Shown here piece by piece: positions 28,897 through 38,879 of a stretch of DNA of 64,000 nucleotides; position 1 is the stretch's first letter; each line of letters starts with the position of its first letter. The notes beneath the pieces were generated by a model. The model worked only from the letters and a program-made list of their open reading frames with translations. It did no database searches and had not been told where the DNA came from. Position numbers and translations under genes: made by a program. The stretch spans positions 1-64,000 of the forward strand of contig NZ_AAMY01000002.1 of assembly GCF_000152905.1 (NCBI RefSeq), given 5' to 3'. This stretch comes from Nitrobacter sp. Nb-311A. GTDB taxonomy: Bacteria; Pseudomonadota; Alphaproteobacteria; Rhizobiales; Xanthobacteraceae.

Positions 28897-30072
28897 TTAG
28901 ACGCTCTTCTCGAACAGCTCGCGACCGATCAGCATACGGCGGATTTCGCTGGTGCCGGCGCCGATTTCATAGAGCTTGGCGTCGCGCAGCAGGCGGCCGG
29001 CCGGATAATCGTTGATATAACCATTTCCGCCCAGCAGCTGGATCGCGTCCAGCGCGCATTGCGTCGCCTTCTCCGCGGAGTAAAGAATCGCACCTGCTGC
29101 GTCCTCGCGCGTGATCTCGCCGCGATCGCACGCCTTCGCCACCGCATAGACATAGGCGCGGCACGCATTCATGGTGACATACATATCGGCGACCTTGGCC
29201 TGCACGAGCTGAAAGCTGCCGATCGGCTGCCCGAACTGCTTGCGCTCATGCACGTACGGCATCACGATATCCATGCAAGCCTGCATGATGCCGAGCGGGC
29301 CGGCAGCGAGCACGGCGCGCTCGTAATCGAGACCGGACATCAGCACGCTGACGCCATGGCCAGCGTCTCCGAGCACGTTATCCTCGGGCACCTCGCAATC
29401 CTCGAACACCAGTTCACAGGTGTCGGAGCCGCGCATGCCGAGCTTGTCGAGCTTCTGCGCGGTTGAAAATCCTTTCATGCCTTTCTCGACGATAAAGGCG
29501 GTGATGCCGCGTGCGCCCGCCGCGGTGTCGGTCTTGGCGTAGACCACGAGCGTTTCCGCGATCGTCCCGTTGGTGATCCACATCTTGCTGCCGTTGAGAA
29601 CGTAGCGGTCGCCCTTCTTGTCCGCGCGAGTCGTCATCGAGACCACGTCAGAACCGGCGCCCGGCTCGGACATCGCCAGCGCGCCGACGTTCTCGCCGGA
29701 AATCAGCTTCGGCAGATACTTGCGCTTCTGCGCTTCGCTACCGTTGCGGCGCAACTGATTGATGCAGAGATTGGAGTGAGCGCCATAGGACAATCCGACC
29801 GAAGCCGAACCGCGCGAGATTTCCTCCATCGCAATGCAGTGCTCGAGGTAACCGAGGCCGGCGCCACCGTAATCCTCCTCGACCGTAATCCCATGAAGAC
29901 CGAGCGCGCCGAGCCTCGGCCAGAGATCGCGTGGAAAATGGTTGGAGCTGTCGATCTCGGCGGCACGAGGCGCGATCTCGTTTGCAGAAAAATCTCGGAC
30001 CATCTCGCGGATTGCATCGGCGGTTTCGCCGAGATGAAAATTGAAAGCATCAGGGCTATTGGCAATGGTCAC
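28897..30072 (-). CDS. ivd: Isovaleryl-CoA dehydrogenase
   Basis: A 391-residue FAD enzyme oxidising isovaleryl-CoA to 3-methylcrotonyl-CoA in leucine breakdown. Acyl-CoA dehydrogenase signatures are present: [42 protein letters not shown], and a late [20 protein letters not shown]. The catalytic base position is diagnostic: [20 protein letters not shown] puts Glu251 in helix G as in isovaleryl-CoA dehydrogenases, rather than at the later site used by other members. The start is GTG 30072 ([10 protein letters not shown]) with GGGAGA upstream, giving normal family length; the longer frame to 30177 is not needed. Other leucine-catabolism genes are not adjacent. Confidence 0.9.
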   Translation of the reverse strand: MTIANSPDAFNFHLGETADAIREMVRDFSANEIAPRAAEIDSSNHFPRDLWPRLGALGLHGITVEEDYGGAGLGYLEHCIAMEEISRGSASVGLSYGAHSNLCINQLRRNGSEAQKRKYLPKLISGENVGALAMSEPGAGSDVVSMTTRADKKGDRYVLNGSKMWITNGTIAETLVVYAKTDTAAGARGITAFIVEKGMKGFSTAQKLDKLGMRGSDTCELVFEDCEVPEDNVLGDAGHGVSVLMSGLDYERAVLAAGPLGIMQACMDIVMPYVHERKQFGQPIGSFQLVQAKVADMYVTMNACRAYVYAVAKACDRGEITREDAAGAILYSAEKATQCALDAIQLLGGNGYINDYPAGRLLRDAKLYEIGAGTSEIRRMLIGRELFEKSV

Positions 30073-30186
30073 CGCGAAATCTCCCGCAGGCGCGACCGGA
30101 GACCGATCGCGTTTTATCCCCGAAGCAATCATGCCATGGCGAGATAACGGAGAGAAGTGGTGGCGCAACGGCCTCAATACCAGCGC

Positions 30187-31668
30187 TTACGCCAGCGCGC
30201 GCGATGCCTCCTTGACTTTGCGGGTTGCAGCGTCGACGGACTGCGTGACGCCGGCTATCTCACTCATGTTTGCCGTGATATCGGCAACGCCCCTGGCCGC
30301 AACCTGCATATTGGATGAGATGCTTTGCGTCACGGACGCCTGCTCCTCGACCGACGCAGCGATGGCCGCAGATATTTCGTTGATCCGCGATATGGTCTGG
30401 GTGATGGCCTCGATGACCCCCACCGCACTGCCGGTGGTATCTTGAACTTCGGCAACCTGACCGCTGATTTCCTCGGTGGCCTTGGCGGTTTGTGATGCCA
30501 GGCTCTTCACTTCCGAAGCAACCACCGCAAAACCACGACCGGCCTCGCCTGCGCGGGCCGCCTCGATCGTGGCGTTGAGCGCGAGCAGATTGGTCTGTTC
30601 GGCGATGGTGTTGATAAGCTTCACGACGTCGCCGATTTTCTGCGCGGCCGTCGCAAGTCCGGCAACGATTGCGCCGGTCTCGTTCGCCTGCGTGACCGCC
30701 TGCTGGGAGATAGCGAGCGCGTCCGCTGCCTGCCGACTGATCTCGCCGACCGACGCCGCGAGTTCCTCAGCACCGGCCGCAACAGCCTGCATGTTGGCGG
30801 AAGCTTGCGTGGAAGCATCGGCGGCTGAGCTAACGCGCTCCGACGTCGCGGCAACGGATTCGGTGATCTGACCGAGGTCCGCATCGATGGATTTCTGCAG
30901 ACTGATACGACGCATGCGGTCTTCGACTTGGGCCGTCACATCGGTGGCGAACTTGACCACCTTCATGAGAGACCCGTCCGCATCCCGGATCGGGTTGTAG
31001 GATGCCTGGATCCAGACCGGCCGGTTATCTTTGCCGATCCGCTTATACTCGGCGGCCTGATATTCCCCGCGCCGGAGCATTTCCCAGAATGTCTGGTAAG
31101 CCGCGCTGTCACGCTCCTCCGGCTCGACGAAGATGCGGTGATGGCGGCCCTGGATCTCGTCCAGACGGTAACCGACCGTCTTAAGGAAATTATCGTTGGC
31201 GGTAATGATACTACCGTCGGGCCTGAATTCGATCACGGCCTGCGACTTATGGATCGCCTTCAACTGACCTTCATGATCGGCATTGCGCAGCTTCTGTATC
31301 GTGACGTCGGTCGCGAACTTGACCACCTTGTAAGGCTTGCCGCGCGCGTTTATCAGAGGATTGTAGGTAGCCTGGATCCAGACTGGTCGCCCGCCCTTGG
31401 CGATTCGCTTGAACTCTTGCGCATGATATTCGCCGCGGCGCAACGAATCCCAGAATTCGCGATATTCAGCATTGTCACGACGTTCCTTCTCGACGAACAA
31501 GCTGTGATGCTTGCCGCGGATTTCATCGAGCGTGTATCCCATCGTGTTGAGAAAGTTCATATTCGCGGTGATGATGGTCCCCTCGAGAGTGAACTCGATG
31601 ACGGCCTGAGACCTGTTCAGCGCGTCGAGTTTCGCGTTCGCATCGCGAGATGCCGATAGAAAGCTCAT
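30187..31668 (-). CDS. Soluble PAS-PAS methyl-accepting chemotaxis protein
   Basis: A 493-residue cytoplasmic signal transducer. Two tandem PAS/PAC modules occupy about 10-125 and 135-250. They are near copies: each has AVIEF, then ITAN, NFL, TxGYxLDEI, then [11 protein letters not shown] and VVKFATDVT. The MCP signalling domain occupies the C-terminal 220 residues, with the hairpin tip [40 protein letters not shown]. There is no membrane segment, so it senses an internal cue such as redox state, oxygen or energy; a haem or flavin cofactor is possible but not shown. ATG 31668 follows GGGGAA. No che genes are nearby. Confidence 0.92.
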   Translation of the reverse strand: MSFLSASRDANAKLDALNRSQAVIEFTLEGTIITANMNFLNTMGYTLDEIRGKHHSLFVEKERRDNAEYREFWDSLRRGEYHAQEFKRIAKGGRPVWIQATYNPLINARGKPYKVVKFATDVTIQKLRNADHEGQLKAIHKSQAVIEFRPDGSIITANDNFLKTVGYRLDEIQGRHHRIFVEPEERDSAAYQTFWEMLRRGEYQAAEYKRIGKDNRPVWIQASYNPIRDADGSLMKVVKFATDVTAQVEDRMRRISLQKSIDADLGQITESVAATSERVSSAADASTQASANMQAVAAGAEELAASVGEISRQAADALAISQQAVTQANETGAIVAGLATAAQKIGDVVKLINTIAEQTNLLALNATIEAARAGEAGRGFAVVASEVKSLASQTAKATEEISGQVAEVQDTTGSAVGVIEAITQTISRINEISAAIAASVEEQASVTQSISSNMQVAARGVADITANMSEIAGVTQSVDAATRKVKEASRALA

Positions 31669-32225
31669 GATTATCATTCCCCAATACCCGCGAATACAAT
31701 CTATGCGAGTAGTTAATCTTCTTTTACGACAAACAGGAGAGGGAAAAATTTTGGCTTGCGGAGCGGGCAAAGCCGAAATTGTGACTTCATGCAAAGCCGC
31801 CGAAATCGTCGATGCTGCGCTCGAATGCGGGCAAACGCACGCCAAACGCTCGCCTGTCCGCCATCGGGCTTTGCTGCTAGATCAACGACTTTCGAGGGAG
31901 AAGTGAGATCGTTAGCCGGCGCAAGGATTTTTTAAGGCGAACTGCGACCATCTCGAGACGTCGTCCGCATCGTTTCGTTCGCTTACCAAGAAGCTCGGGC
32001 CATTCCGAGGCCGACAGAGCTATAAGCGGGGCTTCGCCGAGCAGCTTCGATATCGTTTTCAACGTCACGCGCAGCCGTGCCCGCGGGTCAACGAAACCTC
32101 AACCTAATTGATGTACAATTCATCTGGATACAGAAACTTGATTCCGGCTCGGCAATCGCCACTTTCCGGTTGCCCGCGAACCATATGTGCGCCATTGCAA
32201 GCTTCATCACCGACATCACATCAAC
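31669..32225. other. Divergent intergenic region
   Basis: About 557 bases between the chemotaxis receptor and the ycjX-like gene. Frames on either strand (for example a 63-codon minus frame at 31877-32068) lack ribosome sites and recognisable features. It should hold both promoters. Confidence 0.5.
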
Positions 32226-33695
32226 ATGGCCGCCAGCTTTTCCGATATCGTTGAAGAAGCGCGCCTGTCGGCACGCGCGCTGCTGGACTACGGCGAAAAT
32301 TTCTTCAACCCGACGATCAGGCTTGGCGTGACCGGCCTGTCACGCGCCGGCAAAACCGTGTTCATCACGGCGCTGGTGCATGGCCTATCGCGGGGCGGCC
32401 GGTTTCCGGTATTTGAATCTCTCGCCAGCGGCCGCATCGCCCGCGCCCAGCTTGCCCCGCAGCCGGACGATGACATACCGCGATTTAACTATGAACATCA
32501 CGTCAATACGCTGATCGCGGAACGCCGCTGGCCGAGTTCCACGGTCGACATCAGCGAGTTGCGGCTGGTGATCGGCTATCAGCGGCAAAACGGTTCGGAC
32601 CAGACGCTGACGCTGGATATTGTCGACTACCCCGGCGAATGGCTGCTCGACCTGCCGTTGCTCGACAAAAGTTATGAACAATGGTCGGCGGAGAGCCTGG
32701 CGCTGTCGCGGCAACAGCCGCGCGCGCGCCTCGCACAGGCATGGCACGAGCATCTCGCAACGCTGCGGCCTTCCGCGCGCGAGGATGAACAGGCGACGCT
32801 CGCCGCGGCGCGGCTGTTCACCAACTATCTTCGCGCGTGCCGGGACGAGCGTTTCGCCATGAGCCTGCTGCCGCCCGGCCGTTTCCTGATGCCCGGCAAC
32901 CTCGCCGGCTCGCCCGCGCTCACCTTCGCGCCGCTTGATCTGCCCGCCGGCGGAATCCCGCTTGACGGATCACTCTGGACAATGATGCGGCGGCGGTACG
33001 AGGCCTACAAGGATCTCGTGGTTCGCCCGTTCTTCCGCGATCATTTCTCGCGGCTCGACCGCCAGATTGTGCTGGTCGATACGCTCGCCGCCTTCAATGC
33101 GGGGCCGGAAGCCTTATATGATCTCGAGGCGGCGCTTGCCGGAATTCTCGATTGCTATCGTGTCGGCCGCAGCACGCTACTGAGCACACTGTTCCGGCCG
33201 CGGATAGATCGAATCCTGTTCGCCGCCACCAAGGCAGATCATTTGCACCATATCAGTCATGATCGGCTTGAGGCGATCCTTCGACGCATCGTGGAGCGCG
33301 CCGCCTCGCGGGCTGAAGTCGCCGGCGCCGCCATCGATGTCGTCGCGCTGGCGGCGGTCCGCGCCACGCGCGAAGCGCAGGTGCGATGCGGCCGCGAGAA
33401 ACTGCCGTCCATTCTCGGCACTCCCCTCGCCGGCGAAGCCGCCAATGGCGAAACCTTCGACGGCAACACCGAGGTGGCGACGTTTCCGGGCGACCTGCCC
33501 GAGGATGTCAAGAGCCTATTCAGTGGAAACGGTGCTTTCCGCGGGCTATCGACATCCGCTATGGATCAGGCCGATTTCCGCTTTCTGCGCTTCCGTCCTC
33601 CGCGCCTCCAAAACGAAGGAGCCGGCGAGCCGTCGCTGCCTCATATCCGCCTCGACCGGGCGCTCCAGTTCCTGATCGGAGACCGACTGCAATGA
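32226..33695 (+). CDS. YcjX-like P-loop protein (DUF463)
   Basis: A 489-residue cytoplasmic NTPase-like protein. Walker A is GLSRAGKTVFITALVHGL near residue 40. Family blocks include LDIVDYPGEWLLDLPLLDKS with Walker B character, LPPGRFLMPGNLAGSPALTF, and RYEAYKDLVVRPFFRDHFSR LDRQIVLVDTL. In enterobacteria ycjX is stress-induced with ycjF; the biochemical role is unknown. ATG 32226 gives MAASFSDIVEEARLSARALL, the usual family start. The stop overlaps the start of the next gene (ATGA), so the pair is co-translated. Confidence 0.9.
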   Translation: MAASFSDIVEEARLSARALLDYGENFFNPTIRLGVTGLSRAGKTVFITALVHGLSRGGRFPVFESLASGRIARAQLAPQPDDDIPRFNYEHHVNTLIAERRWPSSTVDISELRLVIGYQRQNGSDQTLTLDIVDYPGEWLLDLPLLDKSYEQWSAESLALSRQQPRARLAQAWHEHLATLRPSAREDEQATLAAARLFTNYLRACRDERFAMSLLPPGRFLMPGNLAGSPALTFAPLDLPAGGIPLDGSLWTMMRRRYEAYKDLVVRPFFRDHFSRLDRQIVLVDTLAAFNAGPEALYDLEAALAGILDCYRVGRSTLLSTLFRPRIDRILFAATKADHLHHISHDRLEAILRRIVERAASRAEVAGAAIDVVALAAVRATREAQVRCGREKLPSILGTPLAGEAANGETFDGNTEVATFPGDLPEDVKSLFSGNGAFRGLSTSAMDQADFRFLRFRPPRLQNEGAGEPSLPHIRLDRALQFLIGDRLQ

Positions 33696-34738
33696 GTGAG
33701 CGTTCCGGCCAGCGCCGTCCCGTCACATTCAAGCTCGACGATCCGCACGTCGTGGTCCTGGAACGCGACGAGGCCGCTGCCCGGCCTGCTCGCGGCAGCA
33801 TCAGCATCACGCCGGAAGCGGAACCCGAGCCCGAGCCCGTGCTGCTGCCGGAACCGCTGGAGATGCCTCCGGTCCCCGCACGCAAGGGATTCCGCTGGGG
33901 GGTATTGTTCTGGTCATCGCTCGCCGGGCTCATCCTGCTCGGCACCATCCTCGGCGCGATCAACCTGATCGGTGACCTGTTCGCACGCAGCGAGGGGCTT
34001 GGTTTCCTCGGGCTGACGCTGGCGGCGCTGTTTGTCATCGCGTCGATCGTGATCGCGGTACGCGAGATCGCGGGGCTTGCCCGCCTCGCCACGATCGAGA
34101 ACCTGCATCGGCGCGCGCTGGCTGCGATCGCGGCCGATGATCGCAAAGGAGCCGATGCGGTCGTGCGTGACCTGGTGAAGCTCGCCCACAACGACCCGCA
34201 TCTGGCGCGGGCGCGGGCAGCATTGCGGAGCCATCGCGCCGATATCATCGACGGCGCCGATCTGGTGCGGCTCGCGGAGCGCGAACTGATGGCTCCTCTC
34301 GATCAGGAGGCGCGCCGACTCGTGTCGGTGGCGGCGCAGCGTGTATCGATCGTCACCGCGATCAGTCCCCGCGCCGTCGTGGATGTGCTGTTCGTCTTCG
34401 CCGCAGCGATGCGGCTGGTGCGACAGCTCGCGCGCCTCTATGGCGGAAGGCCGGGCACGCTCGGAATGATCCGCCTGATGCGCCACGTCATCGCGCATCT
34501 CGCAATCACCGGCGGCATGGCGGCCAGTGACACGCTGATCCAGCAGATGCTCGGACAGGGCATCGCCGCGAAACTGTCGACCCGTCTGGGCGAAGGCGTC
34601 CTCAACGGATTGCTGACCGCCCGTCTCGGGCTGGCGGCGATCGACGTCACCCGGCCGATGCCGTTCACGGCGCTGCCACGGCCCGCGCTGGGCGATCTTG
34701 CAAAAGATCTGTTGCGCAAGCGAGACGGCGGCAACTGA
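33692..34738 (+). CDS. YcjF/DUF697-like inner-membrane protein
   Basis: A 348-residue protein. The N-terminal part is hydrophilic with a PEAEPEPEPVLLPEP stretch, then two membrane helices (GVLFWSSLAGLILLGTILGA and GFLGLTLAALFVIASIVIAV), then a long soluble helical region, and further hydrophobic segments around VSIVTAISPRAVVDVLFVFA and MIRLMRHVIAHLAITGGMA. This matches the YcjF family that pairs with YcjX, and the four-base overlap with the ycjX-like gene supports a joint function. It ends one base before the convergent glycosyltransferase gene. Confidence 0.88.
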   Translation: MSERSGQRRPVTFKLDDPHVVVLERDEAAARPARGSISITPEAEPEPEPVLLPEPLEMPPVPARKGFRWGVLFWSSLAGLILLGTILGAINLIGDLFARSEGLGFLGLTLAALFVIASIVIAVREIAGLARLATIENLHRRALAAIAADDRKGADAVVRDLVKLAHNDPHLARARAALRSHRADIIDGADLVRLAERELMAPLDQEARRLVSVAAQRVSIVTAISPRAVVDVLFVFAAAMRLVRQLARLYGGRPGTLGMIRLMRHVIAHLAITGGMAASDTLIQQMLGQGIAAKLSTRLGEGVLNGLLTARLGLAAIDVTRPMPFTALPRPALGDLAKDLLRKRDGGN

Positions 34739-34739
34739 G

Positions 34740-36353
34740 CTATCGCACAGTGTCTGCGAGGACTACGTGGCGGTACACCGCCCTGTCCTCCGCCAGTTGT
34801 CGCCATTTGTAGAACGGCGAGACCGGCGGCGGCGAAAGATCGGGCGTCCAGCCTGAGAGCTTTTTCAGAACATAGGTATCCATCACCCGCCCGCGCCAAA
34901 CCCGCTGGACCTGACCGAGAGGTGTGAGCACCGCCGTGGTCGAGGCCAGTATCGCGGCATCATCCGGCTCTCGTGCGACATAGAGCCCGGCATGCCCGGC
35001 AATCCTGTCGAGACCCGGATCCCGAAAGCTCAGGAAACGGCTGCGCTCGTTGATCTGGATCACCGGCACGCGATCCCTGAGATGCCAGCGCAGCATCGCG
35101 TAAACACGGTAATCGGTTGTCGCGATCCAGGTTGCGCCGGAGTTTTGCATTTCGCCTTCAGCGCGGCTCGCCACCTGCGCGAATCCCGCCTCGCCTCCGA
35201 TCGGATCGGTCTTGCCGATGAAATTCCACGGACTGACAGTGTAGTACAGAAAGACCGCGACGACGATGCAGAGGCCCGACGCGATCGCAATGTTGGCCCA
35301 GAATATTGACCCCTTCACCATCCATGCCGGCCAGCTTTCGCGCGGCCGCATCGCGATGTCGATCGCCGCCGCCGCAAAGCCCAGCGGCCAGATGAACATC
35401 GGCCAGGTATCGCCGACCCGAAGAGTGAGCGACTTCCAGAAGAAATACCCGAACGGGACAAGCACGGCCGTCGACAGCAGCACGGCGACGGGATCGCGAT
35501 GCCGATAGCCGCGCCATGCCGTGAGCCCTGCGGCGAACAACACCACCGGCAGCAGGACCGGCCCGACCTGACCGAGCTGAAGGCCGATGTAATCGCCGAG
35601 CGTGCGAAGGTTGAAATCATGCGCCGCTGTCGCGCGAACGAACTGAAACCTGAAGGAGGCCCAGTCGTGCATCCCGTTCCAGATCAGGACCGGCGAAAAC
35701 ACCACAACGGCAATCAACACCGCAAGCCATGGATACAGGCTGCGCAGCCAGCGCAGGCGCCAGTCCGGCACCAGGATGAAGGCGGCAATCGCGGGGATCA
35801 GCATCAAAGCCGTCAGCTTCGACAGCAGCGAAAGCCCTCCGAAAAGGCCGGCCGCAAGCCACCAGCGCGCATCGCCGCTTTCCGTGAGCCGCACCAGCGA
35901 CCACACCATCGCCAGCTCGAACGGAATCAGCGCGGTGTCGGGCGCGACCTTCGCCATCAGCAGGCCGTAATACAGCGCGGCTTCCATCATCAGAACCGCC
36001 AGCAGAGCGGCGCGCATGTCGCGCGTGACGCGACGCACGATGTCGGCCAGCAGCAACTGCGATATCGGCATCGCCAGCAGCCCGGCAAACCTGACGCCGA
36101 AATTCGTATCACCGAAAATCGAGGTGCCGAAACGAATGAACCACGCGATCATCGGGGGATGATCGAGGAAGGACAGCGTATTTTCCTTCGACCAGGTCCA
36201 GTAATAGGCCTCGTCCGTGCGCAGTTCCAGGACACTGGCAAAAACCCATCGCATCGCCGTCGTCACAGCGATCAATGCCGCAAACCAAAGCAGTGACGAA
36301 CGCGCGGGACGTTCCTGGCACGGCGAGGGTTTATGAGGATCAGCGATGATCAT
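34740..36353 (-). CDS. GT39-type membrane glycosyltransferase (ArnT/PMT-like)
   Basis: A 537-residue polytopic membrane enzyme with about ten helices. The first loop has LRTDEAYYWTWSKENTLSFL, where the Asp-Glu pair and following HPPMIAWFIRFGTSIFGDTN are hallmarks of polyprenyl-phosphate sugar transferases such as ArnT. The C-terminal 130 residues are periplasmic (ATWIATTDYRVYAMLRWHLR). It would glycosylate a lipid or protein outside the inner membrane; acceptor and donor are unknown and no arn genes are adjacent. ATG 36353 was chosen; 36407 is an in-frame alternative. Its stop lies one base from the convergent ycjF-like gene. Confidence 0.88.
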   Translation of the reverse strand: MIIADPHKPSPCQERPARSSLLWFAALIAVTTAMRWVFASVLELRTDEAYYWTWSKENTLSFLDHPPMIAWFIRFGTSIFGDTNFGVRFAGLLAMPISQLLLADIVRRVTRDMRAALLAVLMMEAALYYGLLMAKVAPDTALIPFELAMVWSLVRLTESGDARWWLAAGLFGGLSLLSKLTALMLIPAIAAFILVPDWRLRWLRSLYPWLAVLIAVVVFSPVLIWNGMHDWASFRFQFVRATAAHDFNLRTLGDYIGLQLGQVGPVLLPVVLFAAGLTAWRGYRHRDPVAVLLSTAVLVPFGYFFWKSLTLRVGDTWPMFIWPLGFAAAAIDIAMRPRESWPAWMVKGSIFWANIAIASGLCIVVAVFLYYTVSPWNFIGKTDPIGGEAGFAQVASRAEGEMQNSGATWIATTDYRVYAMLRWHLRDRVPVIQINERSRFLSFRDPGLDRIAGHAGLYVAREPDDAAILASTTAVLTPLGQVQRVWRGRVMDTYVLKKLSGWTPDLSPPPVSPFYKWRQLAEDRAVYRHVVLADTVR

Positions 36354-36560
36354 CTGGATGCCGAGGTTGCCTCCGTCGCACACCCTCGCTCCGGTAGCTT
36401 CGGTCACGCTTTCTTGACCACTGTGCCTCCGGTGTCAATCAACGGCCCCGGAAAGCGATCTCCACATAGATATCCGCCCTTCCATCACGCGAAGGCAGCG
36501 ATTGACTTGCCGGCTGGCGGTGCGAGACTTTCCGGATGAATGACCGCCTAGAAGCCCTTC

Positions 36561-36654
36561 CGCTTCTGATAGAATCAGAAGCGGGCTCTATGATTTTGTT
36601 TGGTCGCGTTTTCTTCACGCGAACCGGTGTCCACTTCGCTCGAAAACGCTCTAG
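36561..36654 (+). repeat. Dispersed repeat family A, full copy
   Basis: Hairpin CGCTTCTGAT-aga-ATCAGAAGCG (36561-36583), then TCGCGTTTTCTTCACGCGAA, CCGGTGTCCACTTCGCTCGA and AAACGCTCTAG. It ends only 22 bases before the sorA start, so it is probably in the sorA leader or promoter. Confidence 0.85.
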
Positions 36655-36675
36655 ATAAGAACCCTGGAGGACGCC

Positions 36676-37881
36676 ATGCCGGACAGACGTGACGTGCTGA
36701 AACGCATCGGCGCGGGACTGGCGCTCAGCGTCGGGCTGACCCCTTTTTTCAAAGCCCTGGCGCTCGACAGCGTGACGATGCCCTTCGACAACGGCGAACG
36801 CCCGCTGGTCAAATATCCGCAGAAGTGTCCGATGATCGGGATCACCAGCCGGCCACCCCAACTCGAAACACCGTTCCCGGTTTTCAACGAAGGTCCCATC
36901 ACGCCGAACGACGCCTTTTTTGTCCGCTATCATCTTGCCGACATCCCGCTCGACATCGATCCCGACACATTCACGCTTGAGATCAAGGGCAAGGTTGATC
37001 GTCCGCTCAAATTGTCGCTTCAGGACATCAAGAAGATGAAGCAGACGGAGATCGTCGCGGTCAATCAGTGTTCGGGCAACAGCCGCGGGTTCTTCAATCC
37101 ACGCGTCGCGGGCGGCCAGCTCGGTCACGGGGCGATGGGCAACGCACGCTGGCGCGGCGTTTCGCTCAAGACAGTGCTCGATCGGGCCGGCGTACAGCCC
37201 GGCGCGAAGCAGGTGGTTTTCGGAGGCATGGACGGCCCCGTCAGCGACAGGACGCCGGATTTCGCCAAGGCGCTCGATGTCGATCACGCGCGCGACGGCG
37301 AAGTCATGCTGGCCTATCTGATGAACGGAAGGGAGCTGCCGTTCCTGAACGGCTTTCCGCTCCGGCTCGTCGTTCCCGGATATTACGGCACTTACTGGAT
37401 GAAGCACCTCAATGAGATCACCGTCATCGACAGCACCTACGACAATTTCTGGATGAAGACGGCCTATCGTATTCCCGACAATGGCTGCGCCTGCGTCGAA
37501 CCGGGCACCACGCCGAAAGCAACGGTCCCCATCAACAGGCTCAATGTCCGCTCCTTCATCACCAACATCCCCGAGGGCGCGCAACTCAGGCGCGGCGGAA
37601 GGATTTTGAAAGGGATCGCGTTCGATGGCGGCACCGGCATCAGGAATGTCGAGGTTTCCGTCGACGACGGCAAGACCTGGAAGAGCGCGCGGCTCGGCCG
37701 GGACTACGGCAGATACGCGTTCCGTGAATGGAAGATTCCGGTCAAGCTCACCGCCGGGCCGCATGAACTGAAGGTCCGCGCCACCAGCAACGGCGGCGAC
37801 GCGCAGCCGGCTGAGGCCAGATGGAACCCGGCCGGCTACATGCGCAATGTCACCGAGACCGTTCGGGTGACGGTCTCGTGA
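36676..37881 (+). CDS. sorA: Sulfite dehydrogenase molybdopterin subunit
   Basis: A 401-residue periplasmic Mo enzyme of the sulfite oxidase family. A Tat-type signal is visible (RRDVLKR then IGAGLALSVGLTPFFKALA). The molybdopterin domain has VNQCSGNSRGFF, whose Cys132 should coordinate molybdenum. The C-terminal dimerisation domain includes IAFDGGTGIRNVEVSVDDGK TW and ends VTETVRVTV. Next to a small cytochrome c gene this is the SorAB sulfite:cytochrome c oxidoreductase layout, which oxidises sulfite to sulfate and feeds electrons to the respiratory chain. The ribosome site GGAGG (36667-36671) precedes ATG 36676. Dependence on Mo links it with the uptake locus at 54-57 kb. Confidence 0.93.
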   Translation: MPDRRDVLKRIGAGLALSVGLTPFFKALALDSVTMPFDNGERPLVKYPQKCPMIGITSRPPQLETPFPVFNEGPITPNDAFFVRYHLADIPLDIDPDTFTLEIKGKVDRPLKLSLQDIKKMKQTEIVAVNQCSGNSRGFFNPRVAGGQLGHGAMGNARWRGVSLKTVLDRAGVQPGAKQVVFGGMDGPVSDRTPDFAKALDVDHARDGEVMLAYLMNGRELPFLNGFPLRLVVPGYYGTYWMKHLNEITVIDSTYDNFWMKTAYRIPDNGCACVEPGTTPKATVPINRLNVRSFITNIPEGAQLRRGGRILKGIAFDGGTGIRNVEVSVDDGKTWKSARLGRDYGRYAFREWKIPVKLTAGPHELKVRATSNGGDAQPAEARWNPAGYMRNVTETVRVTVS

Positions 37882-37890
37882 GGAGAGCCC

Positions 37891-38223
37891 ATGATGCGTT
37901 CAGCCGTTCTCGCCCTTGTGACCGCCGCCGGGCTGGCGGCGAGCGTCTGCGCCTTTACCCCGACGACAGCTACCGCCGAACCGCTTTCCTACAAGCTCCC
38001 GCGTGAAACGATCGAATTCAAAGCCGGACCCAATCTCGGCGTCGTGAAAAACAATTGCCTGGCCTGTCACTCCGCGGATTACATCATGACCCAGCCGCGC
38101 GGCCCGAAGTTCAAAAAGGATTTCTGGCAGGCGGAGGTCAACAAGATGATCAAGGCGTACGGCGCGCAGATCGACGAGGCCGACATCGGCAAGATCGTCG
38201 AGTATCTGGCTGCTACGTATTGA
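37891..38223 (+). CDS. sorB: Cytochrome c subunit of sulfite dehydrogenase
   Basis: A 110-residue periplasmic cytochrome. The signal peptide is about 1-29 ([13 protein letters not shown]...ATAE). A single haem site is CLACH (Cys56, Cys59, His60), with a Met in the following YIMTQP as likely sixth ligand. The segment [20 protein letters not shown] matches SorB-type subunits. It is 9 bases after sorA with GAGGAGAGCC as ribosome site. It takes electrons from SorA and passes them to a soluble cytochrome or oxidase. Confidence 0.92.
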   Translation: MMRSAVLALVTAAGLAASVCAFTPTTATAEPLSYKLPRETIEFKAGPNLGVVKNNCLACHSADYIMTQPRGPKFKKDFWQAEVNKMIKAYGAQIDEADIGKIVEYLAATY

Positions 38224-38480
38224 TGTCGCAAGCCGGACATCGGCCTGGAGACCCGTTCTCCCGGGCGGTGGATCTTGCCGGCCGGGCGGGCAAGATATTG
38301 TGCCCTGGCGGCCGGCCTCAGAATTGTGGCAAAATTGTACCGGCCGTCAAGAAACTCCCTCAGATATTGCGATCCTTGTGTTTGATCTACCAAGCCGGGC
38401 CGAGACCGCGTATCGTGTGCGCCGTCGGACAAGCCGGTTCCCGGGACCGACGACCGTTTCAAATCTGCGGAGACTTGGGA

Positions 38481-38681
38481 ATGGCTAAGGGTATTGTGAA
38501 GTGGTTCAACCCGACCAAGGGTTATGGTTTCATCCAGCCGGCCGGAGGTGGCAAGGATGTATTCGTCCATATTTCAGCCGTGGAAAGAGCAGGTCTTTCA
38601 ACGCTCAACGAAGGTCAGACGGTTGAGTTCGAGGAAGTTGCCAACCGAGGCAAGACTTCAGCCGAAAACCTGAAGGTTTGA
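38481..38681 (+). CDS. cspA: Cold-shock domain protein
   Basis: A 66-residue RNA/ssDNA-binding protein with the single cold-shock domain. RNP1 is KGYGFIQP and RNP2 is DVFVHIS; the N-terminus is [20 protein letters not shown]. Family length is exact. Such proteins act as RNA chaperones during cold shock or growth transitions. ATG 38481 was chosen at the canonical start; the same frame is open far upstream. The 257-base leader after sorB could hold a cold-responsive 5' UTR, which I cannot verify. Confidence 0.95.
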   Translation: MAKGIVKWFNPTKGYGFIQPAGGGKDVFVHISAVERAGLSTLNEGQTVEFEEVANRGKTSAENLKV

Positions 38682-38879
38682 CGCGATAACGCGATCCTTC
38701 AGGCCGGATAAAAGCGCATCCTGGCAGGCGCGATCCATTCCGGGACGAACGACATAGGCTCCGCCGACGACATCAGGTATACGCGATCCGCGCGCAGACT
38801 GAAACCGCCGGCGATAGCGATTGGTGATCCTCGTGGCAAAGTCGCGCAGGATGCGTTGCTTTAGTCTTGCTTGATCCAT
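38658..38879 (-). CDS. Possible small hypothetical protein, overlapping two neighbours
   Basis: A 73-codon frame [20 protein letters not shown] followed by [20 protein letters not shown]. Its start overlaps the end of the next minus-strand gene by 19 bases and its end overlaps the cold-shock gene by 24 bases. There is no known family. Tail-to-head overlap could mean coupling, but it may be fortuitous. Confidence 0.25.
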   Translation of the reverse strand: MDQARLKQRILRDFATRITNRYRRRFQSARGSRIPDVVGGAYVVRPGMDRACQDALLSGLKDRVIASNLQVFG

